Source: Thalassobacterium maritimum
GTDB taxonomy: Bacteria > Verrucomicrobiota > Verrucomicrobiia > Opitutales > Coraliomargaritaceae
Assembly: GCF_031127805.1 (NCBI RefSeq)
Contig: NZ_JARXHW010000016.1
Coordinates: forward strand, 1 to 64,000
Length of the DNA: 64,000 nucleotides
Direction of reading: 5' to 3'
The notes beneath the pieces were generated by a model that was given only the letters and a program-made list of their open reading frames with translations, was not told where the DNA came from and searched no databases. The translations under genes were made by a program, and so were the position numbers. Shown piece after piece: positions 37,016 to 53,213 of this stretch; the first letter of the stretch is position 1; the number at the start of each line of letters is the position of its first letter.

Positions 37016-37033
37016 ATTGAAAGGTAAAACATC

Positions 37034-37414
<381 letters not shown>

Positions 37415-37456
37415 TCACGGGAACTCCGAATTATATTCAATAGTTACAAAATTTCA

Positions 37457-37507
37457 CAGTTAGGTGGGCTCACCCAAATCGGGTGAGTCGCGCCTAGCTG
37501 TTTTTTG
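37457..37507 (+). terminator. terminator/attenuator between rplL and rpoB
   Basis: CAGTTAGG (37457-37464) pairs loosely with CCTAGCTG (37493-37500) around an inner GCTCACCC/GGGTGAG stem, followed by six T (37501-37506). Placement matches the partial terminator known between rplL and rpoB in E. coli, which lowers rpoBC transcription relative to ribosomal protein genes. Confidence 0.75.
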
Positions 37508-37579
37508 CTTTTCCGCTGAGTCCCACTCAGCAACCTCTCAGAACACACTCATTATACACCGTCACTCGGGACATCCATT

Positions 37580-41365
<3,786 letters not shown>

Positions 41366-41414
41366 AGGGCGCCATCATCCTTTATTCCGCAACATTTCAA
41401 AAAAGGTTTACTAA

Positions 41415-45662
<4,248 letters not shown>

Positions 45663-45687
45663 TCGCTAGCTAGGATATTATTTACAA

Positions 45688-45716
45688 AGAGCCGCCCTGC
45701 AAAGGGCGGCTCTTTT
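45688..45716 (+). terminator. intrinsic terminator of the rpoBC operon
   Basis: A perfect 10-bp stem, AGAGCCGCCC (45688-45697) with GGGCGGCTCT (45704-45713), and a six-base loop; the T-run TTTT overlaps the end of the stem. It lies 25 bases after the rpoC stop codon. Confidence 0.92.
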
Positions 45717-45860
45717 GCGTTCAGCCCCACGCAGCAAAGGTTGGAGTCCCGTCTTTAGACGGCCGCGCTGTATCGGTGCGTACTATTGCGGAGGATTAAA
45801 ACTAGTATTCCTAGCTCTTGCTAAGGGGGATTATTATTTGCTCTTGTAGGACGTTAGTTG

Positions 45861-46799
45861 ATGAATTGTGATATTCGATATATGGCAATACCAGATTTTC
45901 AGTCCCTGATGAGGCCTCTCCTTAAAGCTCACGAGGATGGTGAAGAACACCTCAATCGTGATTTAGTAAATGGATTGGCCGATCTTTTTGATTTAACTGA
46001 AGAGGAGAGGCGTGAGATGCTGCCTAGTGGCGGAGCTCGTCTTTTTGATAACCGCGTTGGCTGGGCAAAATCTCATATTTCACAAGCAGGCTTACTTGAG
46101 TCACCACGTAGAGCCGTATCTATAATCACGGATAAGGGCCGTCAGGTCCTCTCTCAGCATCCTGATCGCGTAGATCTTAAAATTCTTAATGAATTCCAAG
46201 AATATCGCGACTTTCGTAATAGGAAGAAACAAAGTGTTGAGTCATCTACGAGTTCAGAGGAAGTTCCCGATGAAGAGGAGCAGACTCCAGAAGAAGCACT
46301 TGAAAATGCATATCTAAAAGTCAGATCACAAGTGGAAGCTGATTTGTTAGCCTTAACCATGAGTAATCCACCGGAGTTTTTAGAACAGGTAGTCGTTGAT
46401 TTAGTGGTTCGCATGGGCTATGGCGGAAGTAGAAAGGATGCTGGCGAAGCGCTTGGACGTTCTGGCGATGAAGGGATCGATGGTATCATCAAGGAAGATC
46501 CTTTAGGCTTAGACATTATCTATTTGCAGGCGAAGCGTTGGGAGGGGAGCGTTGGCAGGCCTGAAATTCAAAAATTTGCAGGAGCTCTTCAGGGGCAACG
46601 TGCGCGAAAAGGCATCTTTATTACGACCTCTACTTTCTCCAGCGGAGCCCTTGAGTATGTGTCGCACATTGAATCAAAGATCATTCTAATTGATGGGCAG
46701 CGTCTTGCGAAGCTTATGTTTAATCACGGAATCGGTGTGGCTAGTGCCTCGAATTATGAAGTGAAGCGAATCGATACTGATTATTTCGCGGAGGTCTAA
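45861..46799 (+). CDS. mrr: Mrr-family type IV restriction endonuclease
   Basis: A 312-residue Mrr-like enzyme. An N-terminal winged-helix Mrr_N domain (about 8-95: MAIPDFQSLMRPLL, NRVGWAKSHISQAGLLE) is joined by an acidic linker (125-150). The catalytic PD-(D/E)xK-type domain has Asp207 in GDEGIDGII and Gln223-Ala-Lys225 in IYLQAKRW. Such enzymes cut methylated foreign DNA. The start at 45861 has an AGGA ribosome-binding site 9 bases upstream; the family's usual N-terminus would also fit the ATG at 45882. Its end overlaps the convergent ABC ATPase gene by 4 bases. It is a stand-alone defence gene close to a type I system. Confidence 0.88.
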   Translation: MNCDIRYMAIPDFQSLMRPLLKAHEDGEEHLNRDLVNGLADLFDLTEEERREMLPSGGARLFDNRVGWAKSHISQAGLLESPRRAVSIITDKGRQVLSQHPDRVDLKILNEFQEYRDFRNRKKQSVESSTSSEEVPDEEEQTPEEALENAYLKVRSQVEADLLALTMSNPPEFLEQVVVDLVVRMGYGGSRKDAGEALGRSGDEGIDGIIKEDPLGLDIIYLQAKRWEGSVGRPEIQKFAGALQGQRARKGIFITTSTFSSGALEYVSHIESKIILIDGQRLAKLMFNHGIGVASASNYEVKRIDTDYFAEV

Positions 46800-47803
46800 G
46801 CCGCGAATGAACGAATCCATGTGATCAAGTCTTCGATGCCATCGAACGCTTCACGCTTTGCGGCGTGTTCAACGCTCCAGCGACCTGAGCCCACTGTGAT
46901 CGCAAAACTGGCAGTGTCGTGTTCGCTTGCGATGCCGAAGCCTAATCGCTCCAGAGCGCGCTGTGTCCAGATGCGTTCTAGACCGGCGCCTTCAAGTTTC
47001 ACTTTTAAGCAGGCCATGGGATGCGTGCGAAAGCTACCCGCGGCTGCGTCCCAATCGAGCTTGTCGTTGGCAAAGACCTCGGCAAATTGCCCATTCAGCG
47101 CGAGCGCTTCTGGGGGCCCCTGAATCAATTGCCCCGTAGGCGTCATTAGCCACAGACGATCGGCAAAGCGTAGCGCTAAATCTAAGTCGTGGGTCGAGAG
47201 TAGTAGGGCCAGGTTCTCCTTGCGAGCCAAGCTACGCAGGATCGACATCAGTTCCACGCGGCGTGGTAAGTCAAGAAATGCGGTTGGCTCGTCGAGTAGC
47301 ATTAACTTCGCCTCTTGTGCCAGTGCGCGCGCGATGGATACCTTTTGCCGCTCCCCGTCGCTCAATTCCGCGACTTGGCGGTTGGCCAATGGCATGGCAC
47401 CGACCGCATTTAGCGACCAAGTGACACGTTCTTGATCGTGAGCCGTCAGCCCGCCAAACCAGCCAGAATAGGGGTGCCGGCCGAGGGAGACTAGCGAGTG
47501 CACATCCATCATGCCGGTGGGCATGGTATCCGTCAGCACCACGCTGACAGCGCGTGCCCGTTCTCGCGGTGCGATGGAGTTCAATTCTTGGCCTGAAAGC
47601 GTCAATTTGCCCGAGAGCGGGGGTTGCATGCCAGCCAGTGTACGAATCAAAGTCGATTTGCCCGCACCATTGGGGCCGAGTAGGCAGACGAATTCGCCCC
47701 CATGCAAGGCGCAGTCGAGTGTCTGTGCGATCGTACTGCTTTCGGCGCCGTGTTGGTAGCCGATGCTCAATTGCTTTGCGGTGAGTAATGCCTCGCTTGC
47801 CAT
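46796..47803 (-). CDS. ABC transporter ATPase, metal-chelate type, with C-terminal extension
   Basis: A 335-residue protein; residues 1-250 are a FecE/BtuD-like ATPase with Walker A GPNGAGKST (43-51), signature LSDGERQKVSIARAL and Walker B LMLLDEPTAF. The last 80 residues or so (CLKVKLEGAGLERIWTQRAL ... SVEHAAKREAFDGIEDLITW) form an extra domain not found in standard FecE. This may be a regulatory or substrate-sensing domain; I do not recognise it. It is encoded 1 base after the FecCD permease. The probable substrate-binding protein is 15 kb upstream on the same strand, at the right edge of the window. Confidence 0.88.
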   Translation of the reverse strand: MASEALLTAKQLSIGYQHGAESSTIAQTLDCALHGGEFVCLLGPNGAGKSTLIRTLAGMQPPLSGKLTLSGQELNSIAPRERARAVSVVLTDTMPTGMMDVHSLVSLGRHPYSGWFGGLTAHDQERVTWSLNAVGAMPLANRQVAELSDGERQKVSIARALAQEAKLMLLDEPTAFLDLPRRVELMSILRSLARKENLALLLSTHDLDLALRFADRLWLMTPTGQLIQGPPEALALNGQFAEVFANDKLDWDAAAGSFRTHPMACLKVKLEGAGLERIWTQRALERLGFGIASEHDTASFAITVGSGRWSVEHAAKREAFDGIEDLITWIRSFAA

Positions 47804-47804
47804 C

Positions 47805-48860
47805 TTAGAACAGTCGCTTCAGTTTACGTTGTTTGACCAGTGCTGCAATAATGACGGGTGCGCCCACCAGTGCAGTAATGGCATTTAGCGGCAGCACTAG
47901 GTCCAAGCCGGGCCCACGTGCCACTAAATCGGCAGAGGCGGAAAGTAGGGCGCCCACTAAGATTGAAGCCGGAATGAGCACACGGTGCTGACTGGTTTGA
48001 AAAAGATAACGGCTTAAGTGAGGCGCTGCGATGCCGAGAAAGCCAATCGGTCCGCAAAATCCCGTCACCGTGCCTGCGAGTAGCGACGCGCCCAGTAGCA
48101 CGAAGAAGCGCACTTGTTTCGCGCGCGTGCCCACACTTTCCGCATAGTGTTCGCCCAGTAGTAGCGCATCCAGCGGTTTCATGAAAAGCGCGCTTAAGCC
48201 AATGCCGGCTAAAATCGCTGGCGCGAAAAACTTCATTTGTGGCCAACTCACATTGCCGTAGTCGCCAAAAGACCAGTTGATAAAAGACTGTAAGCGTTCG
48301 GCCATGCTGAAGAACATCAAGATGCTCACCAGTGCGCCGATGGTGTAGCTAATCATGAGTCCAATGATCAGCACCGACATAATGTCCACGCGTCGCGACA
48401 ACAGTAACACGACAAAGAGTGTCGCCGCAGCGCCTCCACTGGAGGCTAGGATCAAGAGCATTTGCCCCGAACTCTCCAAGCCATCCGTTAAAGTTAAGCC
48501 AACGGGGCCTATGATTAGCAGCACGACGGCGACGCCTAGACTCGCGCCAGAGTTGACACCCAACACAAAGGGATCTGCCAGCGGATTGCGAAAGACCGTC
48601 TGCATCAGCAGTCCAGCTGTGCCCAAGGCCGCACCTGCGAGTAGCGCGGTCATCACTTGCGGCAGTCGAAAGTCCACTATGATCTGCCGATGTATCGCGT
48701 TGACGCTCTCGTTGCCGAGCAAGGCCTGTAATACCTCGCCCAAAGAGAAATTCGCACTGCCCAAGCAAATGCTGAGAGCCGACACAATCAACAAGCCTAG
48801 CCCGATGATCAGAAAGAGCCAAAGCCTACGCATGGATGCCTGGTTGATCGTATTGCTCAC
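47805..48860 (-). CDS. FecCD/BtuC-family ABC transporter permease
   Basis: A 351-residue inner-membrane permease with about 10 transmembrane helices. FecCD hallmarks are LRLPQVMTALLAGAALGTAG-type sequence (here DFRLPQVMTALLAGAA, about 63-78), NPLADPFVLGVNSGASLG (about 93-110), and GPIGFLGIAAPHLSRYL near the C-terminus. It imports iron-siderophore, heme or cobalamin with its ATPase, encoded 1 base downstream. The matching binding protein is not adjacent. It may serve the TonB-dependent receptor at 30.6 kb. Confidence 0.93.
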   Translation of the reverse strand: MSNTINQASMRRLWLFLIIGLGLLIVSALSICLGSANFSLGEVLQALLGNESVNAIHRQIIVDFRLPQVMTALLAGAALGTAGLLMQTVFRNPLADPFVLGVNSGASLGVAVVLLIIGPVGLTLTDGLESSGQMLLILASSGGAAATLFVVLLLSRRVDIMSVLIIGLMISYTIGALVSILMFFSMAERLQSFINWSFGDYGNVSWPQMKFFAPAILAGIGLSALFMKPLDALLLGEHYAESVGTRAKQVRFFVLLGASLLAGTVTGFCGPIGFLGIAAPHLSRYLFQTSQHRVLIPASILVGALLSASADLVARGPGLDLVLPLNAITALVGAPVIIAALVKQRKLKRLF

Positions 48861-48957
48861 AATATAATTAGCACGGGTCGTGAGCGTTTGCTTTGAAGCG
48901 TTCGTCTATAATCATGATTTCTGACTCTAGTCGAGCAGCTGCTTTGGCGCAATCAAA

Positions 48958-49800
48958 CTATTTCGCCGCCAGGCGTATTTTGAGCGCAGCAGGATGGCCT
49001 TTCTTTGCGGGGTAGCGCAAAGCATGGCGAATGACCCAACGGCGGTTCTTTGCGCGTGCCCGATCGCTCATGGCAGCGCTCTCTGCGAGCCAGCGTTTGC
49101 AGGTTTCTAATACCAGTTCCAGGTGGTCTTTAGCAATGTCGCCCAAGTGGTTCGCCACGGAGCGCCGCACATAGAGCTCAGGGTCATCTTTCAGCTGTTC
49201 CAGCAGCGGCAAACTGAGTGTTGGTTCGACTTGTATATTCTTCAGTCGCATTGCCCATGGCAGGCGCGAGCGAGTGCCTTCGCTGACGAGGCGTCGCACA
49301 TGTGGGTTTGGATCTTGGCACCATGTCTCCAATGCTTGGAGACAGTCCGTCTCATGCTCAATAATGAACGGGCGAATGCTAAACTCTGCCGTGTAGCGTT
49401 GGGTGAGCTCGTAGTTGGCGCGCATCCCGTTTTCGAAGTCGGCAACTGCGTAGCGCCCGATCCACTCGGAGTGCGGCATGTAGAACATCGGCGCGAGACC
49501 GTAGTCTTGTGTGACTTCCAGTTTTGAGCCAAAGGATTGGATGACGAGCTCGCAGGCCCGACCGATGTCCTTGGGCAACTGTTGATTCAGGGCGTGAGCA
49601 ATATGACGTGCGCGGTCTTTGAGTTCAAAGCTTTCCAGCCCTCGACTGGCCGCCAGAGTAAAGGCCTGAACGTCGAAATTAGCATCCACAGCAGCAAAAG
49701 ATTCCGCGATCAGCCCGACCAGTTTGGCGTCGATCAATTGCTTGAGCGGCACCCCCGTCAGAATAGTGTTGGGAGCGAGGAATCTTTCGGATGGGTGCAT
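48958..49800 (-). CDS. AlkC-like DNA alkylation-repair HEAT protein
   Basis: A 280-residue all-helical protein built from HEAT-like repeats. The segment PHVRRLVSEGTRSRLPWAM (about residues 165-183) is the signature of the AlkC/AlkD superfamily, in particular AlkC, which removes 3-methyl-purines from DNA without base flipping. A second repeat (ELYVRRSVANHLGDIAKDH) follows. It stands between the transporter genes and the repeat-rich gap before the type I restriction operon. It could be a housekeeping repair gene or part of the accessory island. Confidence 0.82.
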   Translation of the reverse strand: MHPSERFLAPNTILTGVPLKQLIDAKLVGLIAESFAAVDANFDVQAFTLAASRGLESFELKDRARHIAHALNQQLPKDIGRACELVIQSFGSKLEVTQDYGLAPMFYMPHSEWIGRYAVADFENGMRANYELTQRYTAEFSIRPFIIEHETDCLQALETWCQDPNPHVRRLVSEGTRSRLPWAMRLKNIQVEPTLSLPLLEQLKDDPELYVRRSVANHLGDIAKDHLELVLETCKRWLAESAAMSDRARAKNRRWVIRHALRYPAKKGHPAALKIRLAAK

Positions 49801-50358
49801 TGTTTACTGAATGGATTACCGGAAAAGAAGGAAGCGATTAGTTGCAGATGATAGTGTATTTCGACAGATGGAATCGAGACAGATTGAACGTTCAAGGTCC
49901 AGCCGTGATTGGGACCCGGCGACTGTTGACGTGACTGGAGACTATGACCTGTAGCGAACTTGCGCGAGCAAGGTCTTGGGAACGTCGAACGTTCAACGTC
50001 CAAGGTCGAATGTTGAATGGCCTACCGGCGTAGGGCGCGACTCACGAAAATTGGCTCGTAGCGAACTTGCGCGAGCAAGGTCCAGCTGCGCTTGGGGCTT
50101 GTGGACTGTTGACGTGACTGGCGTCACATCGCTAGAGCAATCTTCAGAAGTTAGCTGAGATATCAACGAATGATTTTTCGTTTAAATGTAGTCGCTTAAG
50201 GTCTTGTTGAGATCTGTCATGCGCACTGATTTAGCGATGATTCATTGATGCGTATCTGTCGCTGAATCATTGACTGTGGTTCGCAGTGGGGTGAAGCGCT
50301 TGATCCAATTCGAATCTATTGTTGTGAGTTTGCCGCGTTTGAAACTTCTCTTTGGGAT
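49801..50358. repeat. gene-free stretch with two GTAGC-headed REP-like hairpins
   Basis: Near-identical 25-base elements lie at 49951-49975 and 50058-50082: GTAGC followed by stem GAACTTGC/GCAAGGTC with a GCGA loop. They have the same head, loop and stem length as the elements at 17.2-17.7 kb, but with different stem sequence. Between them are imperfect palindromes of the GAACGTTCAACGTCC type, which also recur near 59600 and 59930. No credible coding sequence was found in this 558-base gap. Confidence 0.75.
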
Positions 50359-51279
50359 TTAGTCGTTTGCGGTTCTCAAGCCATTAAGCGTATAGGATGT
50401 TCGCACTTTACCATTTTTGAACAACACAGTCGTTTTTACTAAATCAGCAATACAATGCTCCTCTGTGTAATTCTTTAACAACTCAACTGCTTGTTCTTTA
50501 GAAAGGTTGTCATCCAGCTTTCCGGAAATTTTGTGACCAGCGTCGTTCACGAAATCAAAGCGCCATGACTCAAGTAATAGCCCCTTGAATACGCCTCGTT
50601 CTTGAATCACAGTTTCACTTGTCTGAGTGGAATTAACTCGGTCATAGGCGTCGGAGGCTTCGACTGGATTTAAGGTGCAGCGGTAGTCGCCAGACTCCAT
50701 CCGTAAGCCCGCATGTCCTTCTGACACTACTTTGAGGAATTCTCGTAGGCTTTGAATGACTCTTGGCGCGGTGTCATCAAGCTCTGCCGCAAAGTCTTCA
50801 TCGCTACGGCCGGCGGATTCGACTAAGCGAGTGACGTGCGCGAGTGTGTCAGCGAGCTGGTCTTCTTCAAAGAGTTCCTCGTTGTTTGCTTTGGAAAGTT
50901 CTAGTCCAAAAGAGCCGCGCGGTAATCCTGTCAGGATGAGGCGCGATTCTTCTTCCCCCGTGCGTCGTCCACGACTGCCCAATGCGCCATGCCAACGTTG
51001 TGCATGTTCGCTCATGACCATATTTTGGAATGGAGCTAGAATACGACCTGCGAAGCTTGCATCGATGCCAGTCGAACCAACCACTGGCTCGCCTGAGAAA
51101 AAGAGAACGGTGCGCGGCTCTTTGTTGCCGATAGGGAGCTGTTGCAGCATTTCATTCAATTCCTCTTTGCGCTGAGAGAGTCCTAGGGCCATGACGGGGT
51201 GCTCGCCTGTGAGTTCAATCAGGCGCTCTGTCTCAAGTAGCTGAGTCTTAATGAAATCTCTGGTTCGTCGTGTCGTCAT
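50359..51279 (-). CDS. unknown 306-residue protein paired with an NTase-like gene
   Basis: I do not recognise this protein. It is soluble, with a helical N-terminus (about 1-48), then a segment EPRTVLFFSGEPVVGSTGID (about 54-73) that looks like a conserved beta-strand-turn. A charged helical middle follows (ELSKANNEELFEEDQLADTL), then a predicted beta-rich C-terminal part (RGVFKGLLLESWRFDFV, GKVRTSYTLNGLR). It starts inside the end of the upstream NTase-like gene (4-base overlap), so the two are translationally coupled and probably act together. They lie directly downstream of hsdS, which suggests a defence or toxin-antitoxin function, but this is inference. Confidence 0.7.
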   Translation of the reverse strand: MTTRRTRDFIKTQLLETERLIELTGEHPVMALGLSQRKEELNEMLQQLPIGNKEPRTVLFFSGEPVVGSTGIDASFAGRILAPFQNMVMSEHAQRWHGALGSRGRRTGEEESRLILTGLPRGSFGLELSKANNEELFEEDQLADTLAHVTRLVESAGRSDEDFAAELDDTAPRVIQSLREFLKVVSEGHAGLRMESGDYRCTLNPVEASDAYDRVNSTQTSETVIQERGVFKGLLLESWRFDFVNDAGHKISGKLDDNLSKEQAVELLKNYTEEHCIADLVKTTVLFKNGKVRTSYTLNGLRTAND

Positions 51280-51839
51280 AGCACAATTTTCTCTAAATGG
51301 GCTTTCGCTTCACTATCCTCTGCAGGAGTATTTAAGTCAATCTTGAGCATGCCCTTCCAGACTCCGTCCCGGTTGTGCGTGAAGAGTTGTAGCCAATAGC
51401 GAATCTGTTCGACTGTGAGCTGAGGCGAGTGCCCCGCATCGATGGCGTAGTGGTCCAGTTTGAAGCGAGCTTTTGCTTCAGTATTATTGGCAAACTCTGG
51501 AACTTGGGCGACTAAGCTGCTTTGAAAAGCGATGTCGTAGCTCCAGTAAATCGTGAGTAAATCAAGATCATTCGGTGCCCGTTTTTCACGAGTTTCAACA
51601 TCTTCCATGAAACTGCCGTCCAGCCACTGATAGCCATTGATTAGACCATGGGTGGCCAGTTGAGCCCTGAAGTCAAGAAACCCGTTTAGTATCGTGATTC
51701 GCTCAGGTGAGGTGCCAAACTGTTTGCACAGTTCCAGGCTCGTGCACGGATAAGGGGATAAATCTGTTAGCTGCGTTGGATTTCCTCGGTGCGGCGGCAG
51801 CACCATATTGTGGTCAAAGTTTGGAATGGTCGCAGACAT
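51276..51839 (-). CDS. nucleotidyltransferase-like protein (DUF6932-type)
   Basis: A 187-residue protein with the nucleotidyltransferase pattern G75-S76 ... D91-x-D93 (DGSFMEDVE followed by PNDLDLLTIY), the metal-binding arrangement of minimal NTases such as those in toxin-antitoxin systems. It resembles, from memory, the DUF6932 group; this was not searched. The third catalytic acid is not obvious. It lies 42 bases after hsdS and overlaps the unknown 306-residue gene by 4 bases. Possible roles: an NTase toxin or a modifying antitoxin, or an accessory to the type I restriction system. Confidence 0.65.
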   Translation of the reverse strand: MSATIPNFDHNMVLPPHRGNPTQLTDLSPYPCTSLELCKQFGTSPERITILNGFLDFRAQLATHGLINGYQWLDGSFMEDVETREKRAPNDLDLLTIYWSYDIAFQSSLVAQVPEFANNTEAKARFKLDHYAIDAGHSPQLTVEQIRYWLQLFTHNRDGVWKGMLKIDLNTPAEDSEAKAHLEKIVL

Positions 51840-51881
51840 AGACGTTAGGAGATCAGATTATGCTCTTATGTTCAATAGTTT

Positions 51882-53213
51882 TTAATTTGAGAAGGCTTCT
51901 TTGAGCACGGCTTGCAGGAGATCGGCGGCGTGGGTGCGGGAGTGCTCAATTTCCGCTTCGAGTGCTTGGCAGGTCGTCATCAGTGCCTCAACCCGTTCGA
52001 CGATGGCGACTTGCTCAGCGAGCGGGGGGAGGGGGATCAGTGTTTGGATAACAGTTCCTTGATTGATTTTCGGCATATTTCCAGCAGATCCAGTAGCCTT
52101 TCGGGTAAAGTAATCACGGGTTGTCCGAGACGTTAGAACATGGTGCAAATAGTCAGTTCCGACCGCAAATACTGCGCGACATTTCATCATCAGATCAGGG
52201 TAAATAAACTCATGCTCATTACCACGATATACAGCCGCAGTTCCAACCAGCTCCAAAGAGTTGGCTCGTTGGATCAAAATATCGCCATCTCTCAGCCATA
52301 GATATGAATCTTCTTCAACTTCTAGGTCGAGATACTTGCATTCTGTGCCATTAAAAGTTCCGGAGGACGTAGCTGAGAGCTTCAGAGTTTTGGCATCTGT
52401 TACGTAATCTACAGGCTTCAGAGAAATGCCGTTCCTTGGCTTTTCTTCAATTATCTGCCCCAATCGGCACCACTTCCATCCCTCAGGAATCTCGAAGGGG
52501 ATTTCTTCAGGGGTGATTTCGGGTAGTGGTTTTTCTTTACAGATTTTTTTTACGGCGATGAGGCTGGCTTTTTCGGCTTGGATGCGTTGGAGCAGGTCGC
52601 TGGCGGGTTCCACGTCTGGGGTCGTTTTGCGCCAGTCCTCCGTCAGCTTGCCCTGAATCGCCTCCTGCAGGATGGCTTGCTTGAGCTTGCCGAGTAGGGA
52701 TTGCTGGTGGGCGATTTCACTTTCGGCGGTGGCCATCGCTGCCTTGGCTCGTTCGATCTTCTGGATTAAAAGTCGCTGGTGCTCGATGTCGGGGAGATTG
52801 ACTTCGTAGTTCAGGAAAAACTCTTCCTGAACTCGTTTCCTGTTGGTGTTGCCACGGCTCGCCTTGATGCAAGCTTCAAGAAACTGAGGTGATTGAAGAA
52901 AGACGTTGAAGAAGTCGCGATTCACTTCGTCTTCATTGACCTCATAAGCCATGAAGTCGTTCGTGACGAGTGCGCCCTCCAAGTCGTCGGGAATAATTCC
53001 AAAGGCGCTATTACGAGCGTCGATTCGACTGAGGATGAATTGCCCCGCTTTAACCAACCATTGATTTTTTGTTCCGATCTCGATGCCAAGCTTGGTTCCC
53101 CGCAGCCGGACGCCTTTGTAGTTGGTTCCGATGGTGACCTGTTTGTAGGTCACGTCATCTTTGACGGTTTCCGCTACTTTGTAGCGGGTTAGAATATCAC
53201 CGATACGTTTCAT
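51882..53213 (-). CDS. hsdS: type I restriction-modification specificity subunit
   Basis: A 443-residue HsdS. Target-recognition domain 1 covers about 1-140, and a first central coiled coil about 145-200 (IEHQRLLIQKIERAKAAMA). Target-recognition domain 2 runs about 245-385, and a second coiled coil ends the protein (PLPPLAEQVAIVERVEALMT). The two recognition domains set a bipartite DNA target, not readable from sequence alone. Its start codon directly abuts the hsdM stop codon. Confidence 0.94.
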   Translation of the reverse strand: MKRIGDILTRYKVAETVKDDVTYKQVTIGTNYKGVRLRGTKLGIEIGTKNQWLVKAGQFILSRIDARNSAFGIIPDDLEGALVTNDFMAYEVNEDEVNRDFFNVFLQSPQFLEACIKASRGNTNRKRVQEEFFLNYEVNLPDIEHQRLLIQKIERAKAAMATAESEIAHQQSLLGKLKQAILQEAIQGKLTEDWRKTTPDVEPASDLLQRIQAEKASLIAVKKICKEKPLPEITPEEIPFEIPEGWKWCRLGQIIEEKPRNGISLKPVDYVTDAKTLKLSATSSGTFNGTECKYLDLEVEEDSYLWLRDGDILIQRANSLELVGTAAVYRGNEHEFIYPDLMMKCRAVFAVGTDYLHHVLTSRTTRDYFTRKATGSAGNMPKINQGTVIQTLIPLPPLAEQVAIVERVEALMTTCQALEAEIEHSRTHAADLLQAVLKEAFSN

